This document shows, one piece after another, positions 29,897 through 41,343 of a DNA stretch of 64,000 bases. The translations under genes and the position numbers were made by a program. Numbering within the stretch: position 1 is the stretch's first letter; the number at the start of each line of letters is the position of its first letter. The notes beneath the pieces are model-generated. The model worked only from the letters and a program-made list of their open reading frames with translations, had not been told where the DNA came from and ran no database searches. This stretch comes from Acidovorax temperans (GTDB lineage: Bacteria; Pseudomonadota; Gammaproteobacteria; Burkholderiales; Burkholderiaceae_C): assembly GCF_006716905.1 (NCBI RefSeq), contig NZ_VFPV01000001.1:870001-934000 (forward strand), written 5' to 3'.

Positions 29897-31543
29897 TCAC
29901 ACGTCAATCGCCGTGGCCGAGCCCGCCTGCTTGCGCAGCTCAAACTTCTGGATCTTGCCGGTGCTGGTCTTGGGCAACTCGCCAAACACCACGGCGCGCG
30001 GCACCTTGAAGCCGGCCAGATGCTTCTTGCAGTGGGCCACGATGTCTTCGGGCGTGGCGGTGGCGCCGGCCTTCAGCTCCACAAAGGCGCAGGGCGTTTC
30101 GCCCCACTTGGCGTCGGGCTTGGCCACCACAGCGGCGGCCAGTACGTCAGGGTGGCGGTAGAGCACGTCTTCCACTTCGATGGACGAGATGTTCTCGCCG
30201 CCCGAGATGATGATGTCTTTGCTGCGGTCCTTGATCTTGATGTAGCCGTCGGGGTACTGCACCGCCAGGTCGCCGCTGTGGAACCACCCGCCACGAAAGG
30301 CGTCTTCGGTGGCTTTGGGGTTCTTCAGGTAGCCCTTCATGGCGATGTTGCCCTTGAACATGATTTCGCCCATGGTCTCGCCATCCCATGGCACGGGCTG
30401 CATGGTTTCGGGGTCCAGCACGCGCACGTCGCGCTGCAGGTGGTAGCGCACGCCCTGGCGGGCGTTGAGGCGGGCGCGCTCGCCAATGTCCAGGTCGTTC
30501 CAGGCCTCGTGTTTGGCGCACACCGTGGCCGGGCCATACACCTCGGTCAGGCCGTACACATGGGTCAAATCGAACCCCATCTTTTCCATGCCTTCGATCA
30601 TCGAGGCCGGGGGCGCCGCCCCTGCCACCATGGCCTTCACTCCCGCGGGCACACCCACCTTCATCGCATCCGGGGCGTTGACCAGCAGGCCGTGCACGAT
30701 GGGTGCGCCGCAGTAATGCGTGACGCCGTGGTTGCGGATCGCATCGAAGATGGCCTGGGCTTCCACCCGGCGCAAGCACACGTTCACGCCCGCGCGGGCA
30801 GCCACCGTCCACGGAAAACACCAGCCGTTGCAGTGGAACATGGGCAAGGTCCACAGGTACACCGCGTGCTTGGGCATGTCCCACTCCAGCACATTGCTGA
30901 TGGCGTTGGTGGCTGCGCCGCGGTGGTGGTAGACCACGCCCTTGGGGTTGCCGGTGGTGCCGCTGGTGTAGTTCAAGGCAATGGCATCCCACTCGTCGGC
31001 GGGCAGCTCCCAGGCAAATTGCGCATCGCCACTGGCCAGGAAGGCTTCGTAGTCTGTGCCATGGAGCGACTGCGCAGGCGCGCCGTACAGCTCGTCTTGC
31101 ACCTCCACGATGAGCAGCGGCGTAGTGGCCTGGCGCAAGGCCAACGCCTTGGCCATGGTGCCGTTGAATTCGGGGTCCACGATCACGGCCTTGGCTTCGC
31201 CGTGGTCCAGCATGAAGGCGATGGTTTCGGGGTCCAGCCGGGTGTTCAGGGCATTGAGCACCGCGCCGGCCATGGGCACGCCAAAGTGGGCCTCGACCAT
31301 GGGCGGTGTGTTGGGAAGCATGACGGCCACGGTGTCGTTCTTGCCGATGCCGGCGCGCTGCAGGGCACTGGCCAGCTGGCGGCAGCGGGTGTACGTCTGG
31401 CTCCAGGTCTGCCGCAGGCTGCCATGCACGATGGCCAGGCGCTCGGGGTACACCTCGGCCGTGCGCTGGATGAAGCCCAGGGGCGACAGCGGCGCAAAGT
31501 TGGCGGGGTTGCGTGGCAGGTGCTGGTCGTACTTCGAAGTCAT
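29897..31543 (-). CDS. AMP-forming acyl-CoA synthetase
   Basis: 548 aa member of the ANL superfamily, close to medium/long-chain fatty acyl-CoA ligases. The P-loop is LNYTSGTTGNPKGVVYHHRG. HVYGLTEVYGPATVC is the A5 motif. GWFHSGDLAVQYPDGYIKIK and DRSKDIIISGGENIS are the A7-A8 hinge, and the catalytic Lys is in LPKTSTGKIQK near the end. The start at 31543 is preferred to the ATG at 31552 because GAGG lies 9 bases upstream of it. The IS1380 array begins only about 40 bases upstream, so its native promoter has probably been displaced. Confidence 0.9.
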   Translation of the reverse strand: MTSKYDQHLPRNPANFAPLSPLGFIQRTAEVYPERLAIVHGSLRQTWSQTYTRCRQLASALQRAGIGKNDTVAVMLPNTPPMVEAHFGVPMAGAVLNALNTRLDPETIAFMLDHGEAKAVIVDPEFNGTMAKALALRQATTPLLIVEVQDELYGAPAQSLHGTDYEAFLASGDAQFAWELPADEWDAIALNYTSGTTGNPKGVVYHHRGAATNAISNVLEWDMPKHAVYLWTLPMFHCNGWCFPWTVAARAGVNVCLRRVEAQAIFDAIRNHGVTHYCGAPIVHGLLVNAPDAMKVGVPAGVKAMVAGAAPPASMIEGMEKMGFDLTHVYGLTEVYGPATVCAKHEAWNDLDIGERARLNARQGVRYHLQRDVRVLDPETMQPVPWDGETMGEIMFKGNIAMKGYLKNPKATEDAFRGGWFHSGDLAVQYPDGYIKIKDRSKDIIISGGENISSIEVEDVLYRHPDVLAAAVVAKPDAKWGETPCAFVELKAGATATPEDIVAHCKKHLAGFKVPRAVVFGELPKTSTGKIQKFELRKQAGSATAIDV

Positions 31544-31584
31544 CACATCCATCCTCAGGCTGAAAACAGGGAATCGGCCATTAG

Positions 31585-33211
31585 CCCGGATATTTCACCG
31601 TAGTAGAGCCACAAACGAGGACGGCATTGCCCTTGTGTGCCCGAAAATCCAGGTGTCGAATCTTGATCAACGAGCGGGCAATGCCGAAGCCAAACTGTAC
31701 CGAAGAAATTGACGTTGGGAGCATGGACTTTGGCCGGTTGGGCCGGCGCGTGGTGCAGGGGTGTTTTGACGGCGGCAGCATGACCAGCGATGGTGGCGTG
31801 ATGCTGCTTGGCCAGGTCGATCGCAAGCTGGGCTTGATGGATGCGGCGGCGCGCTGCATCGCCGATCCGCGCAATCCGCTACTGATCACGCACGACGTGC
31901 GCGACATGTTGCGCCAGCGGGTGTACGGCCTGGCGCTGGGCTGGGAAGACCTCAACGACCACGGTGCTCTGCGCTGTGACGTGGCTGTGCAGACGGCTGT
32001 TGGCGTGGACCACGAGATTGCCAGCGCGCCTACGCTTTGCCGACTGGAGAAATGGGCCGACCGTGCCACGGCGTGGCGGCTGCACGAGGTGTTGGTCAAT
32101 CAGTTCATCGCCAGCTTCGAGAGCGCGCCCGAAGAGTTGGTGCTGGACTTTGATGCCACCGACAACCCGTTGCACGGCCAGCAGGAGGCACGCTTCTTCC
32201 ATGGTTACTACGACAGCTACTGCTACCTGCCCCTGTACGTGTTCTGCGGCCAGCAACTGCTGTGCGCCTACTTGCGGCCCAGCAACATCGATGCGGCGCA
32301 GCACGCTGGGGCTATCCTCAAGCTGCTGGTGCGCCGACTGCGCCAGAGTTGGCCGCAGGTGCGCATCGTGTTTCGGGCCGACTCCGGGTTCTGCCGCCAA
32401 CGCATCCTGAACTGGTGCGAGCGCGCCGGCGTGCACTACATCGTGGGTCTGGCGCGCAATGCACGGCTGCAGGCGCGCGTGGCGTTTGCCGAACTCTCAA
32501 TGAAAGACGAATACGAGCGCAGCGGGGCCAAACAGCGCATGGTCGATGAATTCGACTACGCCGCACAGAGCTGGCCGCACGAGCGGCGCGTGATCACGCG
32601 GCTTGAATGGGGCGCGCAAGGCTGCAACCCGCGCTTCATCGTGACAAACCTTGCCGGTGATCCCCAGGCGCTGTACGACGGCGTGTACTGCCAGCGCGGC
32701 GAGGCGGAGAACCGGATCAAGGAAGCGCAGGTAGGGCTGTTCGCCACGCGCACGAGCTGCCATGTGCTGCGCTCCAACCAACTGCGCATGCTGCTGGCCG
32801 CGCTGGGCTACGTGCTGGTAGAGAGGCTGCGCGCGTTGGCGTTGCAGGGCACAGAGCTGGCCACGGCGCAGATCGACACGCTGCGCATGAAGCTGCTCAA
32901 GGTGGCGGCAGTGGTGACGCGCAACACGCGGCGCATCCGCCTGTACCTGGCCTCCAACTGGCCCAGTGCGCAGACCTTCGCGCACGCCATGAGCCAGCTG
33001 CGCTCACCCTGAACACACCAGCAGCGCCTGGCCGGCGCGATGAAACAAAAACGGCCCGCAACCCAAGCCGGGGTGGGGGTCAGTGCGACCGCATTGCGCA
33101 TGCCAACCATCACACCCATGGCTGCGGCCAACATCGTGGCCTTGCTCGCTCAAATCCGCGCCGCGATGCCCCGCTGCGCAGGCCGTTGCCTACATGCGTG
33201 AAATATCCGGG
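31585..33211 (+). mobile_element. IS1380-family element, tandem copy 1
   Basis: 1627 bp with 14-bp terminal inverted repeats CCCGGATATTTCAC / GTGAAATATCCGGG. Left flank TTAG (31581-31584); right neighbour is the 4-base spacer CTAA (33212-33215) and then copy 2. By inspection it is identical to copy 2 over its length. It carries one transposase gene and about 200 bases of noncoding 3' sequence. Confidence 0.93.
31681..33012 (+). CDS. IS1380-family transposase, copy 1
   Basis: 443 aa DDE transposase of the IS1380 (DDE_Tnp_1-related) group, starting MPKPNCTEEIDVGSMDFGRL. Acidic residues in ELVLDFDATDNPLHGQQEAR, VRIVFRADSGFCRQRIL and the YCQRGEAENRIKEAQ segment form the catalytic triad typical of the family. 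Intact and identical to the second copy. The frame is open further upstream to a TTG at 31627, but the ATG at 31681 matches the family start. Confidence 0.94.
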   Translation: MPKPNCTEEIDVGSMDFGRLGRRVVQGCFDGGSMTSDGGVMLLGQVDRKLGLMDAAARCIADPRNPLLITHDVRDMLRQRVYGLALGWEDLNDHGALRCDVAVQTAVGVDHEIASAPTLCRLEKWADRATAWRLHEVLVNQFIASFESAPEELVLDFDATDNPLHGQQEARFFHGYYDSYCYLPLYVFCGQQLLCAYLRPSNIDAAQHAGAILKLLVRRLRQSWPQVRIVFRADSGFCRQRILNWCERAGVHYIVGLARNARLQARVAFAELSMKDEYERSGAKQRMVDEFDYAAQSWPHERRVITRLEWGAQGCNPRFIVTNLAGDPQALYDGVYCQRGEAENRIKEAQVGLFATRTSCHVLRSNQLRMLLAALGYVLVERLRALALQGTELATAQIDTLRMKLLKVAAVVTRNTRRIRLYLASNWPSAQTFAHAMSQLRSP

Positions 33212-33215
33212 CTAA

Positions 33216-34842
33216 CCCGGATATTTCACCGTAGTAGAGCCACAAACGAGGACGGCATTGCCCTTGTGTGCCCGAAAATCCAGGTGTCGAATCTTGATCA
33301 ACGAGCGGGCAATGCCGAAGCCAAACTGTACCGAAGAAATTGACGTTGGGAGCATGGACTTTGGCCGGTTGGGCCGGCGCGTGGTGCAGGGGTGTTTTGA
33401 CGGCGGCAGCATGACCAGCGATGGTGGCGTGATGCTGCTTGGCCAGGTCGATCGCAAGCTGGGCTTGATGGATGCGGCGGCGCGCTGCATCGCCGATCCG
33501 CGCAATCCGCTACTGATCACGCACGACGTGCGCGACATGTTGCGCCAGCGGGTGTACGGCCTGGCGCTGGGCTGGGAAGACCTCAACGACCACGGTGCTC
33601 TGCGCTGTGACGTGGCTGTGCAGACGGCTGTTGGCGTGGACCACGAGATTGCCAGCGCGCCTACGCTTTGCCGACTGGAGAAATGGGCCGACCGTGCCAC
33701 GGCGTGGCGGCTGCACGAGGTGTTGGTCAATCAGTTCATCGCCAGCTTCGAGAGCGCGCCCGAAGAGTTGGTGCTGGACTTTGATGCCACCGACAACCCG
33801 TTGCACGGCCAGCAGGAGGCACGCTTCTTCCATGGTTACTACGACAGCTACTGCTACCTGCCCCTGTACGTGTTCTGCGGCCAGCAACTGCTGTGCGCCT
33901 ACTTGCGGCCCAGCAACATCGATGCGGCGCAGCACGCTGGGGCTATCCTCAAGCTGCTGGTGCGCCGACTGCGCCAGAGTTGGCCGCAGGTGCGCATCGT
34001 GTTTCGGGCCGACTCCGGGTTCTGCCGCCAACGCATCCTGAACTGGTGCGAGCGCGCCGGCGTGCACTACATCGTGGGTCTGGCGCGCAATGCACGGCTG
34101 CAGGCGCGCGTGGCGTTTGCCGAACTCTCAATGAAAGACGAATACGAGCGCAGCGGGGCCAAACAGCGCATGGTCGATGAATTCGACTACGCCGCACAGA
34201 GCTGGCCGCACGAGCGGCGCGTGATCACGCGGCTTGAATGGGGCGCGCAAGGCTGCAACCCGCGCTTCATCGTGACAAACCTTGCCGGTGATCCCCAGGC
34301 GCTGTACGACGGCGTGTACTGCCAGCGCGGCGAGGCGGAGAACCGGATCAAGGAAGCGCAGGTAGGGCTGTTCGCCACGCGCACGAGCTGCCATGTGCTG
34401 CGCTCCAACCAACTGCGCATGCTGCTGGCCGCGCTGGGCTACGTGCTGGTAGAGAGGCTGCGCGCGTTGGCGTTGCAGGGCACAGAGCTGGCCACGGCGC
34501 AGATCGACACGCTGCGCATGAAGCTGCTCAAGGTGGCGGCAGTGGTGACGCGCAACACGCGGCGCATCCGCCTGTACCTGGCCTCCAACTGGCCCAGTGC
34601 GCAGACCTTCGCGCACGCCATGAGCCAGCTGCGCTCACCCTGAACACACCAGCAGCGCCTGGCCGGCGCGATGAAACAAAAACGGCCCGCAACCCAAGCC
34701 GGGGTGGGGGTCAGTGCGACCGCATTGCGCATGCCAACCATCACACCCATGGCTGCGGCCAACATCGTGGCCTTGCTCGCTCAAATCCGCGCCGCGATGC
34801 CCCGCTGCGCAGGCCGTTGCCTACATGCGTGAAATATCCGGG
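33216..34842 (+). mobile_element. IS1380-family element, tandem copy 2
   Basis: Second 1627-bp copy in the same orientation, exactly 1631 bases after the first. Right flank TTAG (34843-34846) equals the left flank of copy 1, so the pair sits inside a single 4-bp target duplication. The region from its transposase stop to the dnaG start (34644-34944, 301 bases) holds only the IS 3' end, a GC-rich hairpin and the dnaG leader. Confidence 0.93.
33312..34643 (+). CDS. IS1380-family transposase, copy 2
   Basis: 443 aa, identical to the product of 31681-33012, with the same catalytic segments (VLDFDATDN, FRADSGF, RGEAENRIKEA). Both copies point toward dnaG, so read-through from the element could reach the primase gene. 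Confidence 0.94.
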   Translation: MPKPNCTEEIDVGSMDFGRLGRRVVQGCFDGGSMTSDGGVMLLGQVDRKLGLMDAAARCIADPRNPLLITHDVRDMLRQRVYGLALGWEDLNDHGALRCDVAVQTAVGVDHEIASAPTLCRLEKWADRATAWRLHEVLVNQFIASFESAPEELVLDFDATDNPLHGQQEARFFHGYYDSYCYLPLYVFCGQQLLCAYLRPSNIDAAQHAGAILKLLVRRLRQSWPQVRIVFRADSGFCRQRILNWCERAGVHYIVGLARNARLQARVAFAELSMKDEYERSGAKQRMVDEFDYAAQSWPHERRVITRLEWGAQGCNPRFIVTNLAGDPQALYDGVYCQRGEAENRIKEAQVGLFATRTSCHVLRSNQLRMLLAALGYVLVERLRALALQGTELATAQIDTLRMKLLKVAAVVTRNTRRIRLYLASNWPSAQTFAHAMSQLRSP

Positions 34843-34944
34843 TTAGAGCGCCCCCGGCTGACAGGGCGCTGAAAAGCCCCGCGTCGGGGCGCCGGACAAG
34901 GGCGGCCGGGTCTTTGGTTTGTAACCGCTCTGCCGCGGCCAGCC

Positions 34945-36990
34945 ATGGGGGAAAATACGCGCGTGTCTATCCCCCAGTCGTTCATCCAGGAGTTGCTCTC
35001 GCGCGTCGACGTGGTCGATATCGTGGGCCGCTATGTGCAGCTCAAAAAAGGGGGCGCCAACTTCATGGGGCTGTGCCCCTTTCACGGGGAAAAGTCGCCC
35101 TCGTTCAGCGTGAGCCCCTCCAAGCAGTTCTACCACTGCTTTGGCTGCGGCAAGAACGGCAACGCCATCAGCTTTCTGATGGACCACGCGGGCATGGGCT
35201 TCATCGAAGCGGTGAATGACCTGGCCCAGAGCGTGGGCCTGCAGGTGCCTGATGACGACATTTCACCCCAGGACCGAGAACGTGCCGCCGCCGCCCGCCA
35301 AAAGCAGGCCACGCTGACCGACGTGCTGGAAAAAGCCGCCGACGCCTACCGCCGCCACCTGCGCGAATCGCAGCGCGCCATTGGCTACTTCAAGGCGCGG
35401 GGAGTGTCAGGCCATGTGGCCAAGCGCTATGGCCTGGGCTACGCCCCTGAGGGCTGGCGCAGCCTGGCCAGCGTGTTCCCGGCGTACGACGACCCGTTGC
35501 TGGAAGAAAGCGGCCTGGTCATCGTCAACGAAGAAGACGGCGGCAAGCGCTACGACCGCTTCCGCGACCGGGTGATGTTTCCGATCCGCAACGTCAAGGG
35601 CGAATGCATTGGCTTTGGCGGGCGGGTGCTGGGCGATGAAAAACCCAAGTACCTCAACTCACCTGAAACCCCGGTCTTCCACAAGGGCCGCGAGCTGTAT
35701 GGCCTGTTCGAGGCCCGCACCCCCATCCGCGAGGCGGGCTATGCGCTGGTGACCGAGGGCTACATGGACGTGGTGGCCCTGGCCCAACTGGGCTTTCCCA
35801 ACGCCGTGGCCACGCTGGGCACTGCCTGCACACCCGAGCATGTGCAAAAGCTGCTGCGTTTTACCGATGCCGTGGTGTTCAGCTTTGACGGCGATGCTGC
35901 CGGGCGCCGCGCCGCGCGCAAGGCGCTCGATGGCGCCCTGCCCCACGCCACGGATACGCGCAGCATCAAATTCCTGTTTTTGCCCGCCGAGCACGACCCC
36001 GACAGCTATGTGCGCGAGCACGGCGCCGACGCCTTCGCCCGCTGCATTGCCGAGGCCATGCCGCTGAGCCGCTTCCTGATCGAAACCGCCAGCGACGGCT
36101 GCGACCTGGCCACCGCCGAGGGCCGCGCCCACATGGCCAGCAACGCCCGCCCGCTGTGGTCTGCACTGCCTGACGGCGTGCTGCGCCGCCAGCTGCTGGG
36201 CGAGCTGGCCCAGCTCACACAACTGCCCGCCAACGACCTGGCGGCCTTGTGGAGCCAGGCATCGGCCCACGACACGCACCGCCGCGCCCCTGCTGGCGCG
36301 GGCGCAGGGCACGCTGCCCATGCACAGCCCCACCCCACCGACGATTCCCCGTGGGGCGCTGGCGCAGACGGCGCCCCACCCTGGCAAGGCGGCCCCGATG
36401 CCGGCTACGACGCGAACTACGGCAGCGCCTATCCCTCTACCAGCGCGCCCTACCGCAAGAGCGGAGACTGGAAGGGCAAAGGCGACTGGAAAGGCAAGGG
36501 CCCATGGAAAAAGCGCGACGACAGCCCCTGGCCGCCCCAGCCCCGCCTGCCCGCCACCCCCATGGCCAGCAGGGTGGACCATGCCGCACGGCTGCTGCTG
36601 TCGCACATGGGCTTTTTGGAGCACCTGGCGCAAGAAGACCACACCGCGCTGTGCGCCCAGCCGGCGCCGCACGGCCCCTTGTTCGCGTGGCTGGAGGCAC
36701 AGTTTCACGAGCATGGCCCCCAGCCCTGGGCCGTGCTGCGTGAAAGCCTGCGCGGGCACGAATGCGAAGCCGTGGCCGTGAAGGTGATGACTGGCGCCCA
36801 TGCGCAAACCGAAGGCGACGTAGCGGAGCTGCGGGCCGAGCTGAGCGACCTGCTAACGCGCATTCAGCTGGAGCAGATCGAAAAGCAGCGCAACCTCGCC
36901 AGCGCTCAAAACGATTTGAACCGCTTCAAAGAACTTGATACTCAATGGCGTGCACTCAAGGCCGCGCTAGAACCAGCAGCCCCCAAGTAA
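34945..36990 (+). CDS. dnaG: DNA primase
   Basis: 681 aa RNA primer synthase for replication. The N-terminal CHC2 zinc ribbon is visible in GLCPFHGEKSPSFSVSPSKQ and FYHCFGCGKNGNAI. The Toprim core has VTEGYMDVVALAQLGF and FSFDGDAAGRRAARKALDG. A Pro/Gly/Tyr-rich linker near 505-520 holds a short repeat DWKGKG-DWKGKG-PWKK before the C-terminal helicase-binding domain. The ATG at 34945 has no clear ribosome-binding site. A GTG at 34963 would give the more usual (M)SIPQSFIQELL with GGGGGA upstream, and may be the real start. rpoD follows. Confidence 0.96.
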   Translation: MGENTRVSIPQSFIQELLSRVDVVDIVGRYVQLKKGGANFMGLCPFHGEKSPSFSVSPSKQFYHCFGCGKNGNAISFLMDHAGMGFIEAVNDLAQSVGLQVPDDDISPQDRERAAAARQKQATLTDVLEKAADAYRRHLRESQRAIGYFKARGVSGHVAKRYGLGYAPEGWRSLASVFPAYDDPLLEESGLVIVNEEDGGKRYDRFRDRVMFPIRNVKGECIGFGGRVLGDEKPKYLNSPETPVFHKGRELYGLFEARTPIREAGYALVTEGYMDVVALAQLGFPNAVATLGTACTPEHVQKLLRFTDAVVFSFDGDAAGRRAARKALDGALPHATDTRSIKFLFLPAEHDPDSYVREHGADAFARCIAEAMPLSRFLIETASDGCDLATAEGRAHMASNARPLWSALPDGVLRRQLLGELAQLTQLPANDLAALWSQASAHDTHRRAPAGAGAGHAAHAQPHPTDDSPWGAGADGAPPWQGGPDAGYDANYGSAYPSTSAPYRKSGDWKGKGDWKGKGPWKKRDDSPWPPQPRLPATPMASRVDHAARLLLSHMGFLEHLAQEDHTALCAQPAPHGPLFAWLEAQFHEHGPQPWAVLRESLRGHECEAVAVKVMTGAHAQTEGDVAELRAELSDLLTRIQLEQIEKQRNLASAQNDLNRFKELDTQWRALKAALEPAAPK

Positions 36991-37365
36991 CGCAACGGTG
37001 CAGGGGCGTGGCGGCGCGCAGGCCACCATCCACGCACCAAAAACAAAAAGGCACACCGCAGGCCCCAACGGCTGAGAATTACAGCAAAAAGCCCTTGAAA
37101 TTTACCCCTCTTGGTATAATGTAAGGTTCATCGGCAAGAGCGACAGCAGCACCTCCGAGCCGGGCCCCCTGACACGCGCGCACCTCAGCGCGGATAGGCC
37201 CACTTATCGCAAGGACTGCACACCAAATGATCGCCCAGACATCTTGCCCCTGAGGGTCTCCCCTCAAAACGCCAAGCCGTACTGCTTTGGCGTTGCCACC
37301 CGCGCCGGGATCTGTGGCGTTCGATAGCGTTTTCTTTGTGTCAGTTTTTGAATCTGAGGTTTTTC
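36991..37365 (+). other. dnaG-rpoD intergenic region
   Basis: 375 bases without a gene. It holds a strong promoter-like sequence at 37095-37120 and a long leader of about 240 bases before rpoD. No tRNA or obvious riboswitch was recognised. The leader ends with GAGG 7 bases before the rpoD ATG. Confidence 0.6.
37095..37120 (+). promoter_or_regulatory. Probable rpoD promoter with extended -10
   Basis: TTGGTATAAT at 37111-37120 contains a perfect TATAAT preceded by TGG, i.e. an extended -10 (TGn). The nearest -35-like TTGAAA (37095-37100) is only 14 bases away, so activity probably relies on the extended -10. The transcript would start near 37127. Confidence 0.6.
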
Positions 37366-39747
<2,382 letters not shown>

Positions 39748-39792
39748 CAGCCCTTTGAGAGCAGCCACGGGCTGCCCCGGCACAGCCTCTAC

Positions 39793-39828
39793 AGCCCACC
39801 GCCCTTGCACCGGCCGGTGGGCTTTTTT
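39793..39828 (+). terminator. rpoD terminator
   Basis: AGCCCACCG ... CGGTGGGCT followed by TTTTTT: a 9-bp stem with a loop of 13 bases and a T run, 45 bases after the rpoD stop. Confidence 0.85.
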
Positions 39829-39869
39829 GTGCCTGGCGCTGGCGCCCCCGGCACCGCCACCCGATTGAA

Positions 39870-39927
39870 GCAAAAATGCACCCTGGCGCTTGATAGATAA
39901 GCGCCAGCAGCTATTATTTTCATAGCA
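39870..39927 (+). repeat. Two-hairpin intergenic repeat, copy B
   Basis: GCAAAAATGCACCCTGGCGC, then TTGATAGATAA, GCGCCAG, then CAGCTAT-TATTTTC-ATAGCAA. Same two-hairpin plan as copies A, C, D, E and F. Confidence 0.75.
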
Positions 39928-40263
39928 ACACACTATGAGACTGGCGCCAGCCCTGCGCGCAGGCACAGCATTTCATGGCCCGGCTACGTCCCACAGAACA
40001 CCGTTGCAAGTCACACCAAGGCGCTTCGGATTCAGGGGATACCCTAATCCGCGGGACAGCCAATTGACAGTTTTGCAAGTCAGCATTAACGGCACTACAA
40101 AAACATCCAGGCGTTCGGTGCGGCCACCGCATGACCTGGCAAGGGCTTGAGCTGTCATCGTTGGGAGACAGAATTCAGCGCACCGTGCCCGCCCCTACCC
40201 ATGACTCGTGTTGATGGCGCCCGGCGCGGCATTCACACCCCACCCTCACCCAAGGTTTTTCAC

Positions 40264-41274
40264 ATGCAACGCAGACAAATCCTCGCCCGCAGCGCCGCTT
40301 TGGCCTCCTTGTTGACCCCGCTGGCACCTGCAGCCCTGGCGCAAGCCACTGCCGCCCGCGCAGCCGCGCCTGCCGCCAAGGCGGCCAAGGTGGCGGGCAC
40401 GCTGCGCATCGTCATTCCCGCCAACCCTGGCGGCGGCTGGGACCAGACGGGCCGTGCGCTGGGCGCCGCCCTCAAGGCTGTGGGCGCGGCAGACCAGGTG
40501 GAATATGAAAACATCGGTGGCAAGGGCGGCACCATTGGCCTGGCCAAGTACGCGGAAAAATACGGTAGCGATGCCAACACCCTGCTGATGGGCGGCATGG
40601 TGATGGTGGGCGCCGTGGCCCTGCAAAAGCCTGCGGTGGACATGGGCCACATCCAGCCCCTGGCCCGCCTGACCAGCGACTACCTCATCGCGGCCGTGCC
40701 CGCCTCCTCCTCCATCAAAACGGGCAAGGACCTGGCCAACGCCATGCGCACCGACCTGGCCGCCCTGCCGGTGGCCGGTGGCTCAGCCGGGGGCGTGGAC
40801 CACATCTACGCCGGCGTGCTGGCCCGCGCGGCCAAGGCCAAGCCCGAAGCACTGGTGTACCGCCCCTTTGCCAGCGGCCCCGAGGTGGTGGCTTCGCTGC
40901 TCAAAGGCGACGCGGCCGTGGGCCTGTCGGGCTACAGCGAATTCAGCGACGCGCTGGCCTCGGGCAAGCTGCGGGCCGTGGGCGTATCGGCCCGGCGCAA
41001 TGCCTTTGGCATCCCCGCCTTCAAGGACCAGGGCATTGACGCGGTGATGGCCAACTGGCGCGGCGTGTTCACCGGCAAGGACGTGAGCCCCGCCCGCACC
41101 GCCGAACTGCTGGCCGCCGTGGAACAGGCCACGCACCACGAAAGCTGGCAGCAAACCCTCAAGCAAAACCGCTGGGAAGCCTCGTGGCTGTCGGGCAAGG
41201 ACCTGAGCGAATTCTTGGAGCTGGACCTGACCACCGCCCGCGTGATGGTGTACCTGCTCAAGCTCAAGGCCTGA
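40264..41274 (+). CDS. Bug-family (TctC) tripartite tricarboxylate-type substrate-binding protein
   Basis: 336 aa periplasmic binding protein. Signal peptide MQRRQILARSAALASLLTPL with cleavage likely after ALA (about residue 27). The mature part starts with the TctC pattern LRIVIPANPGGGWDQTGRAL and ENIGGKGGTIGLAKYAEKYG. No tctA/tctB membrane genes are adjacent, which is usual for the expanded Bug families of Burkholderiales. The ligand is unknown. The start is the ATG at 40264; the open frame upstream (from 40147) has no signal-peptide character. Confidence 0.88.
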   Translation: MQRRQILARSAALASLLTPLAPAALAQATAARAAAPAAKAAKVAGTLRIVIPANPGGGWDQTGRALGAALKAVGAADQVEYENIGGKGGTIGLAKYAEKYGSDANTLLMGGMVMVGAVALQKPAVDMGHIQPLARLTSDYLIAAVPASSSIKTGKDLANAMRTDLAALPVAGGSAGGVDHIYAGVLARAAKAKPEALVYRPFASGPEVVASLLKGDAAVGLSGYSEFSDALASGKLRAVGVSARRNAFGIPAFKDQGIDAVMANWRGVFTGKDVSPARTAELLAAVEQATHHESWQQTLKQNRWEASWLSGKDLSEFLELDLTTARVMVYLLKLKA

Positions 41275-41343
41275 TGGCCCCGCCCTGGGCGGCAGGCCGC
41301 GCGATACCGGGGCAAGCGCCCCATTGATTCAGAGAGTTGACCC

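Larger units (their letters stand above)
39748..40263 (+). other. Intergenic region rpoD - tctC-like gene
   Basis: 516 bases without a recognised gene. It contains the rpoD terminator (39793-39828) and copy B of the intergenic repeat (39870-39927). A TTGACA (40064-40069) without a convincing -10 and the direct repeat TTGCAAGTCA (near 40004 and 40073) are also present. The latter could be regulatory for the binding-protein gene, but this is weak. Confidence 0.5.

Noticed and set aside
28880-31603. 907-codon plus-strand open frame opposite the Na/Pi cotransporter and acyl-CoA synthetase genes
   Set aside because: Low-complexity His/Gln/Gly-rich translation spanning two convincing minus-strand genes; a product of high GC on the opposite strand.
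31585-34842. Composite transposon bounded by two IS1380 copies
   Set aside because: Only a 4-base spacer lies between the copies, so there is no cargo.
37020-37340. Possible tRNA or riboswitch in the rpoD leader
   Set aside because: No cloverleaf, T-loop or known aptamer pattern could be recognised.
40004-40083. Operator from the repeated TTGCAAGTCA before the tctC-like gene
   Set aside because: Only two copies 69 bases apart with no dyad symmetry and no known regulator nearby; too weak to call.
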